NCBI GenBank assembly: GCA_035493895.1
Contig: DATJHM010000273.1
Location: forward strand, 1-12,127
DNA: 12,127 nt
DNA from: DATJHM01 sp035493895
GTDB lineage: Bacteria; Chloroflexota; Ktedonobacteria; Ktedonobacterales; Ktedonobacteraceae
Reading direction: 5' to 3'
Shown in pieces: positions 1-6,379 of this stretch (position 1 is the first letter of the stretch; every line of letters begins with the position of its first letter). Made by a program: the position numbers and the translations under genes. The notes beneath the pieces were generated by a model. That model searched no databases, was not told the origin of the DNA, and saw only the letters and a program-made list of their open reading frames with translations.

Positions 1-17
1 GATAGAAAGATCATTAC

Positions 18-758
18 ATGCGCATTGCTCTCATTTCAGATATTCATGGCAACCTCGTTGCGCTTGACTCAGTTCTCCGGGAACTCGCGCAGGAGCCCAT
101 TGATCAGATCATTTGCCTGGGAGATGTCGCGGCCCTCGGCCCACAACCACACGAAGTGATTGAACGCCTGCGTCAGTTGCGCTGCCCGGTCATTCTCGGC
201 AATACCGATGCCTGGCTGCTGCGGCCACCCGGTACAAAAACAGCGGATTCTGCAATCCTGAGCGCCATCACATCCTGGTGCCGAGAACAATTGACGCCCG
301 AAGATCGAGACTATCTCCAGACATTTTCTCCCCTGCTTGAACTCTCTCTCGATGCAGAAAAACGCCTCCTCTGCTATCATGGCTCTCCACATTCATTTGA
401 CGATGTGATTGCCTCGATCACTCCAGACACAGACGTGCAGGCGATGCTATCAGGCTATTCCGCGACGGTGTTCGCGGGAGGGCACACCCATATCCAGATG
501 ATTCGCCGCTACCAGAATGCTCATATCGTCAATGTCGGCAGCATTGGCTTGCCCGGCGTCAATGCTGGCAGTCCAGAACTCCCCATGAATCATCATGTAC
601 GCTGGGCCGAGTATGGCGTCCTGAGCAACGAGCATGGACGTCTGAGTATTGATTTGCGCCGTACTCCGCTGGATCTAGCGAAGCTTCGAGAATCTGGTAG
701 CAACTCTGCTATGCCCTACCTGGACTGGTGGCTGCAAAAATGGGACAACAACGATTAA
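18..758 (+). CDS. Metallophosphoesterase, YfcE/MJ0936-like (calcineurin-like fold)
   Basis: A 246-residue cytoplasmic protein with the full metal-binding set of the small calcineurin-like phosphodiesterases. D8 and H10 are in SDIHGN, D36 in CLGDVAALGP, N62 in GNTD, H121 in YHGSP, and H156/H158 in GGHTH, followed by the usual NVGSIGLPG segment near 172-180. Family members hydrolyse phosphodiester or phosphomonoester bonds using two metal ions; the physiological substrate cannot be read from sequence. There is no signal peptide or membrane segment, and the length fits the family. The ATG is preceded by a weak GAAAG about 8 bases upstream; the protein begins right at the core beta strand, so no residues are missing. 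It is separated from the next gene by 670 bases, so it is probably not in an operon with the importer. Confidence 0.9.
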   Translation: MRIALISDIHGNLVALDSVLRELAQEPIDQIICLGDVAALGPQPHEVIERLRQLRCPVILGNTDAWLLRPPGTKTADSAILSAITSWCREQLTPEDRDYLQTFSPLLELSLDAEKRLLCYHGSPHSFDDVIASITPDTDVQAMLSGYSATVFAGGHTHIQMIRRYQNAHIVNVGSIGLPGVNAGSPELPMNHHVRWAEYGVLSNEHGRLSIDLRRTPLDLAKLRESGSNSAMPYLDWWLQKWDNND

Positions 759-778
759 ATCTGGCTTTGTAAACTAAG

Positions 779-808
779 TTGACAAAATACGCGAGTATAT
801 GGTAGTAT
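779..808 (+). promoter_or_regulatory. Possible sigma-70 promoter (TTGACA, 18 bp, TAGTAT)
   Basis: A perfect -35 box TTGACA lies at 779-784 and a 4/6 -10 box TAGTAT at 803-808, with an 18-bp spacer. It starts 20 bases after the stop of the phosphoesterase gene. A transcript from here would begin near 815 and run through the palindromes at 877-977 towards the binding-protein gene at 1429, giving a leader of about 600 bases. This is a match by eye only; the -10 is mediocre. Confidence 0.35.
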
Positions 809-876
809 TGGCATTGGTAGCAGATGGTATCTCTTTCCCGTGCGCTTCGTCATATGTCTGTAATTGACGTATCAGG

Positions 877-899
877 GGAAGTAAAAACATTTTACTTCC
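877..899. repeat. Perfect palindrome, 10-bp arms, 3-base spacer
   Basis: The left arm GGAAGTAAAA (877-886) and right arm TTTTACTTCC (890-899) are exact reverse complements around ACA. No T-run follows, so it is not an obvious intrinsic terminator. Its position about 60 bases downstream of the possible start site from the 779-808 promoter would suit an operator or a transcript hairpin. Confidence 0.55.
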
Positions 900-936
900 A
901 ATGCATCGCTATTATTTTGTTTGCCTGGAGCATCAA

Positions 937-958
937 GTTTACATTGGCCAATGTAAAC
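937..958. promoter_or_regulatory. 22-bp perfect palindrome, candidate operator
   Basis: The left half GTTTACATTGG (937-947) is followed directly by its exact reverse complement, ending in TGTAAAC (952-958). Uninterrupted symmetry over 22 bp is typical of dimeric repressor sites. The outer TGTAAAC half resembles half-sites of sugar-responsive LacI-type repressors and recurs as a single copy at 6235-6241, upstream of the ROK gene. Which protein binds is not known; the ROK protein encoded at 4913-6148 is the only intact local regulator. Confidence 0.5.
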
Positions 959-966
959 GTTAATCA

Positions 967-977
967 GATTGACAATC
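967..977. repeat. Short palindrome GATTG-A-CAATC
   Basis: An 11-base palindrome with a single central base lies 8 bases after the 22-bp palindrome. It contains a TTGACA box at 969-974, but no acceptable -10 box lies 16-18 bases further on. It is short enough to occur by chance; it is listed because it completes a run of three palindromes within 100 bases. Confidence 0.3.
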
Positions 978-1428
978 GACGCCGTTTCTTTTCTCGCATG
1001 ACGCTTGAAAGGAGGAGATCTCCAGCACCAGCGTGCTTACCCTTGCTCTCGCCTGGCCCGATCGGTCAGGGACATTTCACACATCACAACCTATCGTCAA
1101 GCTGCCATCCGTTCCATTTATCTGCGCTGTTTTCTCTGGAATATGTAACATATACCACCAGACATATGGTCGTCATGCCTGCCGGGCGACGCAAGCATAC
1201 TGACAGGTTGGACCATTTGAAAAAACAGTGTGCGCGTTGAGCGGATGAATATCTATTGCAGCAACTTCCGAGACATTTCCCTGGTCCCTCATTGCTTCTA
1301 AGAGATGAAGCTTATCTGTAATCGTGTCTATAAGAAACAGAGGTGCAAGATATTTTCTGGCCTGGAAGTGGCTTTCGCGCACCCTGTTTCCGTACATTGT
1401 CGTACCCACATTGACGAGGAGAATGATC

Positions 1429-2724
1429 ATGTCTCAAGAACAGCGCTATCTGTCATCCCTCAATCGCAGACGGTTCCTCCAATACTCTGGCTCCCTTGCC
1501 CTGGGTAGTTCATTGCTTGCAGCCTGTGCTGGTACTGGAGCAGGCCCGAGTAACACCAATAGCAATGTGCCCTCGCTCACACAATGGTATCATCAGTATG
1601 GCGAATCGGGCACCCACGAGGCCGTACTCAAGTACGCGAAACAATATACCAAAGCCAATGTCACTGTGAACTGGGTGCCGGGAACCGGGAACGAGTATCC
1701 CGATAAAGTGCGCGCCGCTCTGCTCGGTTCGAACGGTCCCGATGTCTTTGAAAACTCCTCGCTTTCCGTCGATCAGGTCAAAGCGGGCCAGCTTGCCCCC
1801 CTGGACGATATTATCGCAGAGGTGCAAAGCGACTTCAAACCCGCTTCTCTGGCCCCGTTCACCGTCGATGGTCACGTGTACGGCATCAAGATGATCAATG
1901 ATCCCACCTTTGTCTACTATCGCAAGAGCCTCTTCGACAAAGCAGGAGTACAGCCTCCCAAGACGCTTGATGAGCTGATCACGCTCTCCAAGAAGCTGAC
2001 GAACGGGAACCAGAAAGGGATTTACATCGGGCCCGATGGTGGCGTCAATGCGCTCTCCTATATCGCCGGTTGGGCCGCTGGTGGGGACTTCATCTCCTCC
2101 GATAACAAAATCGTCTTCAATACCGATCGCGTTGCCGCCGCTTACGAAAAGCTCTACGAACTGAACCGCTCTGGCGGCGTCTTGCCTGATGCCCCAACCT
2201 TCTGGTGGGATTCCTCTTCGTTCCAGCAGGGAGCGGTCGCCATGCAGTGGTGCGGATTGTGGGCCATGCCCCTGATCCAGAAAAGCGCGATCGGCAACGA
2301 CTTCGGGATCTTCCCTCTGCCCGCCCTGGATGCGCAGAGCCAGCCAGCAACCGTCAACGGCGGCTGGGCCGAAATGGTCAATGCCAAGAGCAAAAACGTG
2401 CAGGCGGCAAAAGACTATGTCAAATGGCTCTGGATCACCAATTCGCAGGTTCAGGTCGACTGGAATGTCGGCTACGGCTTCCACGTCCCCCCACGCGTGA
2501 GCACCTCCGCCAATACGCCTAAGCTCACGGTCAGCCCGGCCTCCGATGCGGTCGACATTCTGAATAAATACGGACATGCCACCCCATCGCTCTGGAATGC
2601 CGCCATGGATACCGCCCTGACGAACGCAGTCAGTAATATCGTCAAGAGCGGCAAAAATGGTCGCTCTCTACTCAATCAGGCTGCCGATCAGTGCAATACC
2701 GAACTGCAAAAAGAACTCGGCTAA
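1429..2724 (+). CDS. Extracellular sugar-binding lipoprotein of an ABC importer (SBP family 1)
   Basis: A 431-residue solute receptor that would capture a sugar outside the membrane and hand it to the permeases encoded just downstream. The start is taken at the ATG at 1429 because GAGGAGA at 1415-1421 sits 7 bases before it; the frame is open further up, but those residues would precede the signal peptide. The N-terminus carries a twin-arginine-like motif (NRRRFLQ, residues 12-18), a hydrophobic stretch and a lipobox LAAC ending at C33, so export as a Tat-routed lipoprotein is likely. The rest matches the bacterial family 1 solute-binding fold, including WYHQYGESGTHEAV near the mature start and the tryptophan-rich FWWDSSSFQQGAVAMQWCG, typical of carbohydrate receptors. 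The exact sugar cannot be assigned. A 187-base gap with two hairpins separates it from the permeases. Confidence 0.9.
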   Translation: MSQEQRYLSSLNRRRFLQYSGSLALGSSLLAACAGTGAGPSNTNSNVPSLTQWYHQYGESGTHEAVLKYAKQYTKANVTVNWVPGTGNEYPDKVRAALLGSNGPDVFENSSLSVDQVKAGQLAPLDDIIAEVQSDFKPASLAPFTVDGHVYGIKMINDPTFVYYRKSLFDKAGVQPPKTLDELITLSKKLTNGNQKGIYIGPDGGVNALSYIAGWAAGGDFISSDNKIVFNTDRVAAAYEKLYELNRSGGVLPDAPTFWWDSSSFQQGAVAMQWCGLWAMPLIQKSAIGNDFGIFPLPALDAQSQPATVNGGWAEMVNAKSKNVQAAKDYVKWLWITNSQVQVDWNVGYGFHVPPRVSTSANTPKLTVSPASDAVDILNKYGHATPSLWNAAMDTALTNAVSNIVKSGKNGRSLLNQAADQCNTELQKELG

Positions 2725-2783
2725 AGGTCAAGTGCTTATGCAGCAGTAGGGAATGGGTGCTATCCACATTCCAGGGTATGCAG

Positions 2784-2810
2784 GAAGGAACCAACGTGCC
2801 TGGTTCCTTC
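2784..2810 (+). other. Intercistronic hairpin, 10-bp perfect stem
   Basis: GAAGGAACCA (2784-2793) pairs exactly with TGGTTCCTTC (2801-2810) across a 7-base loop. It lies 60 bases after the binding-protein stop codon. No T-run follows, so it is more likely a 3'-end stabiliser or partial terminator that keeps binding-protein mRNA more abundant than permease mRNA, as known for malE-malF type operons, than a full stop. That role is inferred. Confidence 0.6.
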
Positions 2811-2837
2811 TGTCCTATCCACGCTCTTTCGCCCATG

Positions 2838-2860
2838 TGCGGCTCTCCCGGGAGTCCGCA
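2838..2860 (+). other. Second GC-rich hairpin upstream of the permease gene
   Basis: TGCGG (2838-2842) pairs with CCGCA (2856-2860), and CTCCC/GGGAG (2845-2854) form an inner palindrome with a small asymmetric internal loop between the two helices. It follows the hairpin at 2784-2810 by 27 bases. No T-run follows. It is probably part of the same processing or attenuation region. Confidence 0.45.
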
Positions 2861-2911
2861 CGCTTCACCCTGGTATGACCTCGCCCAACACGTTAGAAAA
2901 AAGGATATAGC

Positions 2912-3877
2912 ATGAAATCTCTTACGACCCCTCCAGCAGCCGTGGCATCGCTCGAACAGGATGTGAAGCTGATCAAGCAGAGAAAGAGGCAAATCAGCCA
3001 GAAGACGGCTCTGATGTTCTGGACATTTGTTGGCCCTCTGCTCCTGGGCCTCATCGTCTTCTTCTACATCCCTATCGTCTGGGGCTTTGTGCTCAGCTTC
3101 TCGGAGGCACGCGCGACGGTCAGTCCCACCCACTTTGTCGGACTGCAAAACTATATTGCGATGCTCAGCGATCCATATTTCACCAGGTCCCTGGGCATTT
3201 TCAGCATCTTTGCCCTTTTTATCGTACCCACCACCTTTGCCTTCGCGCTGGGTCTGGCATTACTCGTCAATAGCATCAAAGTGGCACAGGGATTTTTCCG
3301 CTCGGTCTTCTTTCTCCCTACCGCCTGTTCCTATGTGCTGGCCTCCATTGTCTGGAAAATGAGCATCTTCAACGGCTCCTATTATGGTCTCGCCAACTCG
3401 CTCCTGCACCTCTTTGGGATCGATGCGATCACCTGGATATCCAGCCCGACACCACCCTGGTACTGGCTGGTGCTCATCACGGTACGTCTCTGGCTACAAT
3501 TAGGGATCTATATGATTATCTTTATCGCGGGCTTACAGGATATTCCTCGCGAACTGTATGAAGCGTCCTATGTCGATGGTGCGAGAAAAGGCTGGCAAAC
3601 GTTCTGGGCGATCACCTTTCCCTTGCTCCGCAACACCTCTATCTCGATCCTCCTGCTCAACATTATCGCCGCCTTTCAAGCGTTCGACGAGTTTTACAAT
3701 ATTATGACTGGCGGCAACCAGATCCTTGCTCGTCCTCCCCTCGTCTATCTTTTAAGGGTCGCTTTAACCAACCAGGACTATGGCATGGGCAGCGCGGGCG
3801 GCGTTATTCTGACGTTCATTATTATCATCATCAGTCTGGTTCAGGGACGTCTCCTCGGCTTCGGAAGGCGCGATTAA
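2912..3877 (+). CDS. ABC sugar importer permease, MalF/UgpA/LacF type
   Basis: A 321-residue integral membrane protein, the first of two permease subunits. A cytoplasmic, charged N-terminus (residues 1-32) leads into about six membrane spans, roughly 35-60, 95-120, 130-150, 184-205, 243-262 and 297-312. The EAA loop that docks onto the ATPase is clear at residues 217-238 (YEASYVDGARKGWQTFWAITFPL; E217, A218, G223). The start ATG has AAGGA about 6 bases upstream (2901-2905). Length and motif fit the MalF/UgpA group without the long MalF periplasmic insert. The downstream permease follows after 83 bases. No ATP-binding subunit is encoded here, which is common for this importer class, where one MsmK/MalK-like ATPase serves several systems. 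Confidence 0.9.
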   Translation: MKSLTTPPAAVASLEQDVKLIKQRKRQISQKTALMFWTFVGPLLLGLIVFFYIPIVWGFVLSFSEARATVSPTHFVGLQNYIAMLSDPYFTRSLGIFSIFALFIVPTTFAFALGLALLVNSIKVAQGFFRSVFFLPTACSYVLASIVWKMSIFNGSYYGLANSLLHLFGIDAITWISSPTPPWYWLVLITVRLWLQLGIYMIIFIAGLQDIPRELYEASYVDGARKGWQTFWAITFPLLRNTSISILLLNIIAAFQAFDEFYNIMTGGNQILARPPLVYLLRVALTNQDYGMGSAGGVILTFIIIIISLVQGRLLGFGRRD

Positions 3878-3960
3878 TGAGAGAGAAACACCGTAATCTA
3901 GTTTCAACATATGACCACGAGTGAGCGAAAAAAACAGGACAAGTAAAGGGACAACGTTCT

Positions 3961-4857
3961 ATGGCCACATCTCCATCGCGGCTCATCCGCAACAACGAAC
4001 GGATACATACGACCTTCTTCGACACGCAGACAGGCAAAATTATCGCCAGCACCGCACGCTACGTGCTCCTTATCATCCTGGCGCTCATCTTCCTGCTCCC
4101 GTTCTACCTCATTCTCAGGAACGGACTGGCTACCGACCTGGAAATTACCTCGCCCAATTGGACCTTCTTTCCTTCCAGGCTTCATTTTGAGAATATTCAG
4201 GATCTTTTTACTGATCCCGATGTCCCCTTTCTGGATGGCATGACGAACTCGGCGCTGATCGGCATCTTGCAGACCGTGATCCAGATTCTTGTCTGTATGC
4301 TCGCTGGCTACGGCCTGGCCCGTATCCCGTATCGCTGGTCCACTCAGATCTTCTATGCCGTTCTGATTACACTGATGGTCCCCTTCTCGGTCATTTTTGT
4401 CCAGGTCTATCTGGTTGTCTCCTATCTCAACTGGATCAGCACGCTGCAAGGACTGGTCATTCCCGGCGTGTTCAGCGGCTTCACGGCCTTTTTGTTTCGC
4501 CAGTTCTTCCTCAGTTTTCCACATGAACTGGAAGAAGCGGGCAGGGTTGATGGTCTGGGATATTGGGGCGTCTTCTGGCGGATCGTGGTGCCGAACTCAT
4601 CCGGGATTATCTCCGCCCTCAGCGTTATTGCGTTTATTACGAGCTGGAATTCCTTCCTCTGGCCGCTGGTGATCGGACAGGACCAATCGGCGTGGACGGT
4701 TCAGGTGGTACTCTCGAATTACCTCAACGCCCAGGTCCTCAATCTGCACGAGCTGTTCATGGGCGCGATTATCGCTATCTTGCCATTGGTGATCATCTTC
4801 GTGCTCCTCCAACGCTATATCGTCGAAGGCTATAAACAGAGCGGCCTGAAGGGATAA
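3961..4857 (+). CDS. ABC sugar importer permease, MalG/UgpE/LacG type
   Basis: A 298-residue membrane protein, the partner permease. After a polar N-terminus of about 32 residues the first span is at 33-52, followed by spans near 100-120, 130-153, 160-180, 215-238 and 262-284. The EAA loop is at residues 192-211 (EEAGRVDGLGYWGVFWRIVVP; E192, A193, G198). The ATG is preceded by AAAGGG at 3945-3950, 10 bases away, which is a little long but usable. It ends the importer operon; the next gene is convergent, and only 55 bases separate the two stop codons. I see no strong intrinsic terminator in that gap, only a weak CTATC...GATAG stem at 4897-4913. Substrate unknown. Confidence 0.9.
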   Translation: MATSPSRLIRNNERIHTTFFDTQTGKIIASTARYVLLIILALIFLLPFYLILRNGLATDLEITSPNWTFFPSRLHFENIQDLFTDPDVPFLDGMTNSALIGILQTVIQILVCMLAGYGLARIPYRWSTQIFYAVLITLMVPFSVIFVQVYLVVSYLNWISTLQGLVIPGVFSGFTAFLFRQFFLSFPHELEEAGRVDGLGYWGVFWRIVVPNSSGIISALSVIAFITSWNSFLWPLVIGQDQSAWTVQVVLSNYLNAQVLNLHELFMGAIIAILPLVIIFVLLQRYIVEGYKQSGLKG

Positions 4858-4912
4858 AGGGGAAAACTGTGTAGAAGCTGATAAAGATCAATTAGCTATC
4901 GATGAGTGATAG

Positions 4913-6148
4913 TCACAAATATATTTCGTGAAAAACGGCATCTAAGAGCGTTGCAACGCCTCCCAGAGCGCCCGCAAGGCCGTTACTCTCGGCGAGGATG
5001 ACGCGCGTGTTCGCGAATGAGAAGGGCAGGCTATGCGCTTCCAGGGCAGCACAGAGAGGAGCAAGAAGCAACGCTCCTGCTTGCATTGTGCTTCCGTCAA
5101 GCACGATTAACGAGGGATTCAGACTATTGACCAGTCCGGCAAGCGCAAAACCCAGATATTTGCCCGCCCTCGTCAGGACGCTTATGCAAGCAGCATCGCC
5201 TTCTCTGGCGGCCTCTATTACCTGCGGCATCGTCGTAACCGTGGAAGAGAGCCGTTGCGCTTCCATCAAAATTCCCCCTCTGCCAGCCACCGTCTCCAGA
5301 CACCCATACCGACCGCAATGGCAGAGCGTACCATTGAGATCAACGGGCAGATGCCCTATCTCACCCGCCATGCCCAGATAGCCACGATAGAGCTGATGAT
5401 TCAAAATAAAACCACCGGTAATACCAGAACCAACCTTTACATAAATCATATTGCCTTCATTGCGGCCCGCCCCATAGCGGCTCTCGCCCAACGCGCCCAT
5501 ATTGCCATCTTTATCCAGGCGAACGGGCACGCCGAGATCATCTTCCAGCGTCTGTTGAATATCAACGCCCGCCCAGTTGGAAAAAGGAGTTGGAAGCATG
5601 ATCCCCTTTTGCTGCAAAAGATCCAGAGGACTGATAATGCCCAGGCCGATTCCCACGATCATATCCCACGAGATCTGTTGTTGTGCGACAAAGACTTTGA
5701 GCAACTTTCCCAGCAGCGGCAGGCCCTCATCGGGACCTTTGTGAATGGAAAATGGAATATCCAGATGCTGGATGGGACGACCGGTAAGATCTGCCAGGAG
5801 CACCGTCAGATGCTGCCGACCGAGCGTACAGCCCAGAACATACCCGGCAGTGGCATTGAACGAGAGCGTGATCGTGCGGCGATCGTCGCCACTTTGATGC
5901 TCTTCTTGCTGGACAATGCCTTCCCGCACCAGATCATCGACAATATTCCCGATAGCAGTTCGAGACAGACCAGTGTAACGAGCAAGATCGGAGCGCGGGA
6001 CAATGCCACGTTCGCGAATATAGTTCAGAATTAAAGAGCGATTGGACTCTCGAACGCCATGCTGATCCGTCCCCTTCCGACCCCCATCCCTCAACATCTT
6101 CTCACGATCCTGTTGCGTATGCACAATACGCCGGTACCACGATTGCAT
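4913..6148 (-). CDS. ROK-family transcriptional regulator (NagC/XylR type)
   Basis: A 411-residue repressor-like protein. Residues about 32-85 form a winged helix-turn-helix (RSDLARYTGLSRTAIGNIV is the recognition region). Residues about 100-411 are the ROK sugar-binding fold, with VGIGLGI (165-171), LDKDGN with D214 at the kinase catalytic position, and EIGH followed by a zinc knuckle (H266, C276, C278, C283 in CHCGRYGCLE). The N-terminal phosphate-binding DxGxT of ROK kinases is replaced by LGCTLG (105-110), which supports a regulator and not a sugar kinase. The ATG at 6148 has AAAGGGGA about 6 bases upstream on the minus strand. It lies convergent to the importer and divergent from the second binding protein, so it plausibly responds to the transported sugar and controls one or both loci. 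Confidence 0.92.
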   Translation of the reverse strand: MQSWYRRIVHTQQDREKMLRDGGRKGTDQHGVRESNRSLILNYIRERGIVPRSDLARYTGLSRTAIGNIVDDLVREGIVQQEEHQSGDDRRTITLSFNATAGYVLGCTLGRQHLTVLLADLTGRPIQHLDIPFSIHKGPDEGLPLLGKLLKVFVAQQQISWDMIVGIGLGIISPLDLLQQKGIMLPTPFSNWAGVDIQQTLEDDLGVPVRLDKDGNMGALGESRYGAGRNEGNMIYVKVGSGITGGFILNHQLYRGYLGMAGEIGHLPVDLNGTLCHCGRYGCLETVAGRGGILMEAQRLSSTVTTMPQVIEAAREGDAACISVLTRAGKYLGFALAGLVNSLNPSLIVLDGSTMQAGALLLAPLCAALEAHSLPFSFANTRVILAESNGLAGALGGVATLLDAVFHEIYL

Positions 6149-6210
6149 ACACGTTCCCCTTTACTTAACGCGCCAACCGCGTGCAGTAATAAAACCGTTC
6201 TGCATAACAG

Positions 6211-6240
6211 ATCTTACCATGCTCTTTCGAAAATTGTAAA
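6211..6240 (-). promoter_or_regulatory. Possible promoter of the ROK gene
   Basis: On the minus strand TTTACA (complement of 6235-6240) and TAAGAT (complement of 6211-6216) are 18 bp apart and would start transcription about 55 bases upstream of the ROK start codon. The -35 box overlaps TGTAAAC, the same half-site that ends the 22-bp palindrome at 937-958, which would suit autoregulation. The -10 is only a 4/6 match. Confidence 0.35.
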
Positions 6241-6282
6241 CCGCAGAAAGGTGTAGAAGAGAAAATACCATATGCGAAACTC

Positions 6283-6295
6283 TATGTGCCACATA
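6283..6295. promoter_or_regulatory. Palindrome TATGTG-C-CACATA, candidate operator
   Basis: A perfect 13-base palindrome with one central base ends 8 bases before the -35 box of the good promoter at 6304-6332, in the divergent region between the ROK gene and the second binding-protein gene. Position and symmetry suit a regulator site. A different 13-base palindrome of related composition (ATATGTAACATAT) occurs at 1141-1153, but the central spacing differs, so the two need not bind the same protein. Confidence 0.4.
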
Positions 6296-6303
6296 CGTAG
6301 TAC

Positions 6304-6332
6304 TTGGCAGCTATGCTATTCCAACATATAAT
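6304..6332 (+). promoter_or_regulatory. Sigma-70-type promoter for the second binding-protein gene
   Basis: TTGGCA (6304-6309) and a perfect TATAAT (6327-6332) are separated by 17 bp, the best promoter in the window. Initiation near 6339 gives a leader of about 40 bases to the ATG at 6380 and rules out a GTG start at 6335, which would lie before the transcript begins. Confidence 0.75.
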
Positions 6333-6379
6333 AGGTGCAGCCAGTAACATTTTGCTACGTCGCAAATAGGAGCTATTCC

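Larger units (their letters stand above)
759..1428. other. Long non-coding interval upstream of the sugar importer
   Basis: These 670 bases hold no gene I can support. The open frames inside (824-1240 plus strand, 1173-1430 minus strand) lack ribosome binding sites and have compositionally odd products. What is visible is a possible promoter at 779-808, perfect palindromes at 877-899, 937-958, 967-977 and 1141-1153, and a strong Shine-Dalgarno-like AAAGGAGG at 1008-1015 with no start codon at a usable distance (nearest GTG at 1033). No good promoter is seen close to the importer's first gene. The interval is best read as a regulatory leader, or as the decayed remains of a small gene with its control region. 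Confidence 0.5.

Noticed and set aside
969..997. Promoter starting with TTGACA at 969
   Set aside because: No acceptable -10 box at 16-18 bp; the downstream sequence is TTCTCGC.
824..1240. Open frame of 138 codons on the plus strand
   Set aside because: No ribosome binding site, composition unlike a folded protein, and it runs through two perfect palindromes; treated as non-coding.
1324..1428. Upstream GTG start extending the first binding protein by 35 residues
   Set aside because: No ribosome site there, and the extra residues would precede the Tat/lipoprotein signal; GAGGAGA 7 bases before the ATG at 1429 decides the start.
1173..1430. Minus-strand frame of 85 codons
   Set aside because: No recognisable family, and its start lies on the ribosome site and start codon of the binding-protein gene.
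1510..2577. Minus-strand frame of 355 codons
   Set aside because: Antisense shadow of the binding-protein gene, caused by its codon bias; no ribosome site and low-complexity product.
4858..4912. Bidirectional terminator between the convergent permease and ROK genes
   Set aside because: Only a weak 5-bp stem (CTATC...GATAG) without a convincing T-run on either side.
6335..6379. GTG start 15 codons upstream for the second binding protein
   Set aside because: It lies before or at the predicted transcription start of the TTGGCA/TATAAT promoter and has no ribosome site.
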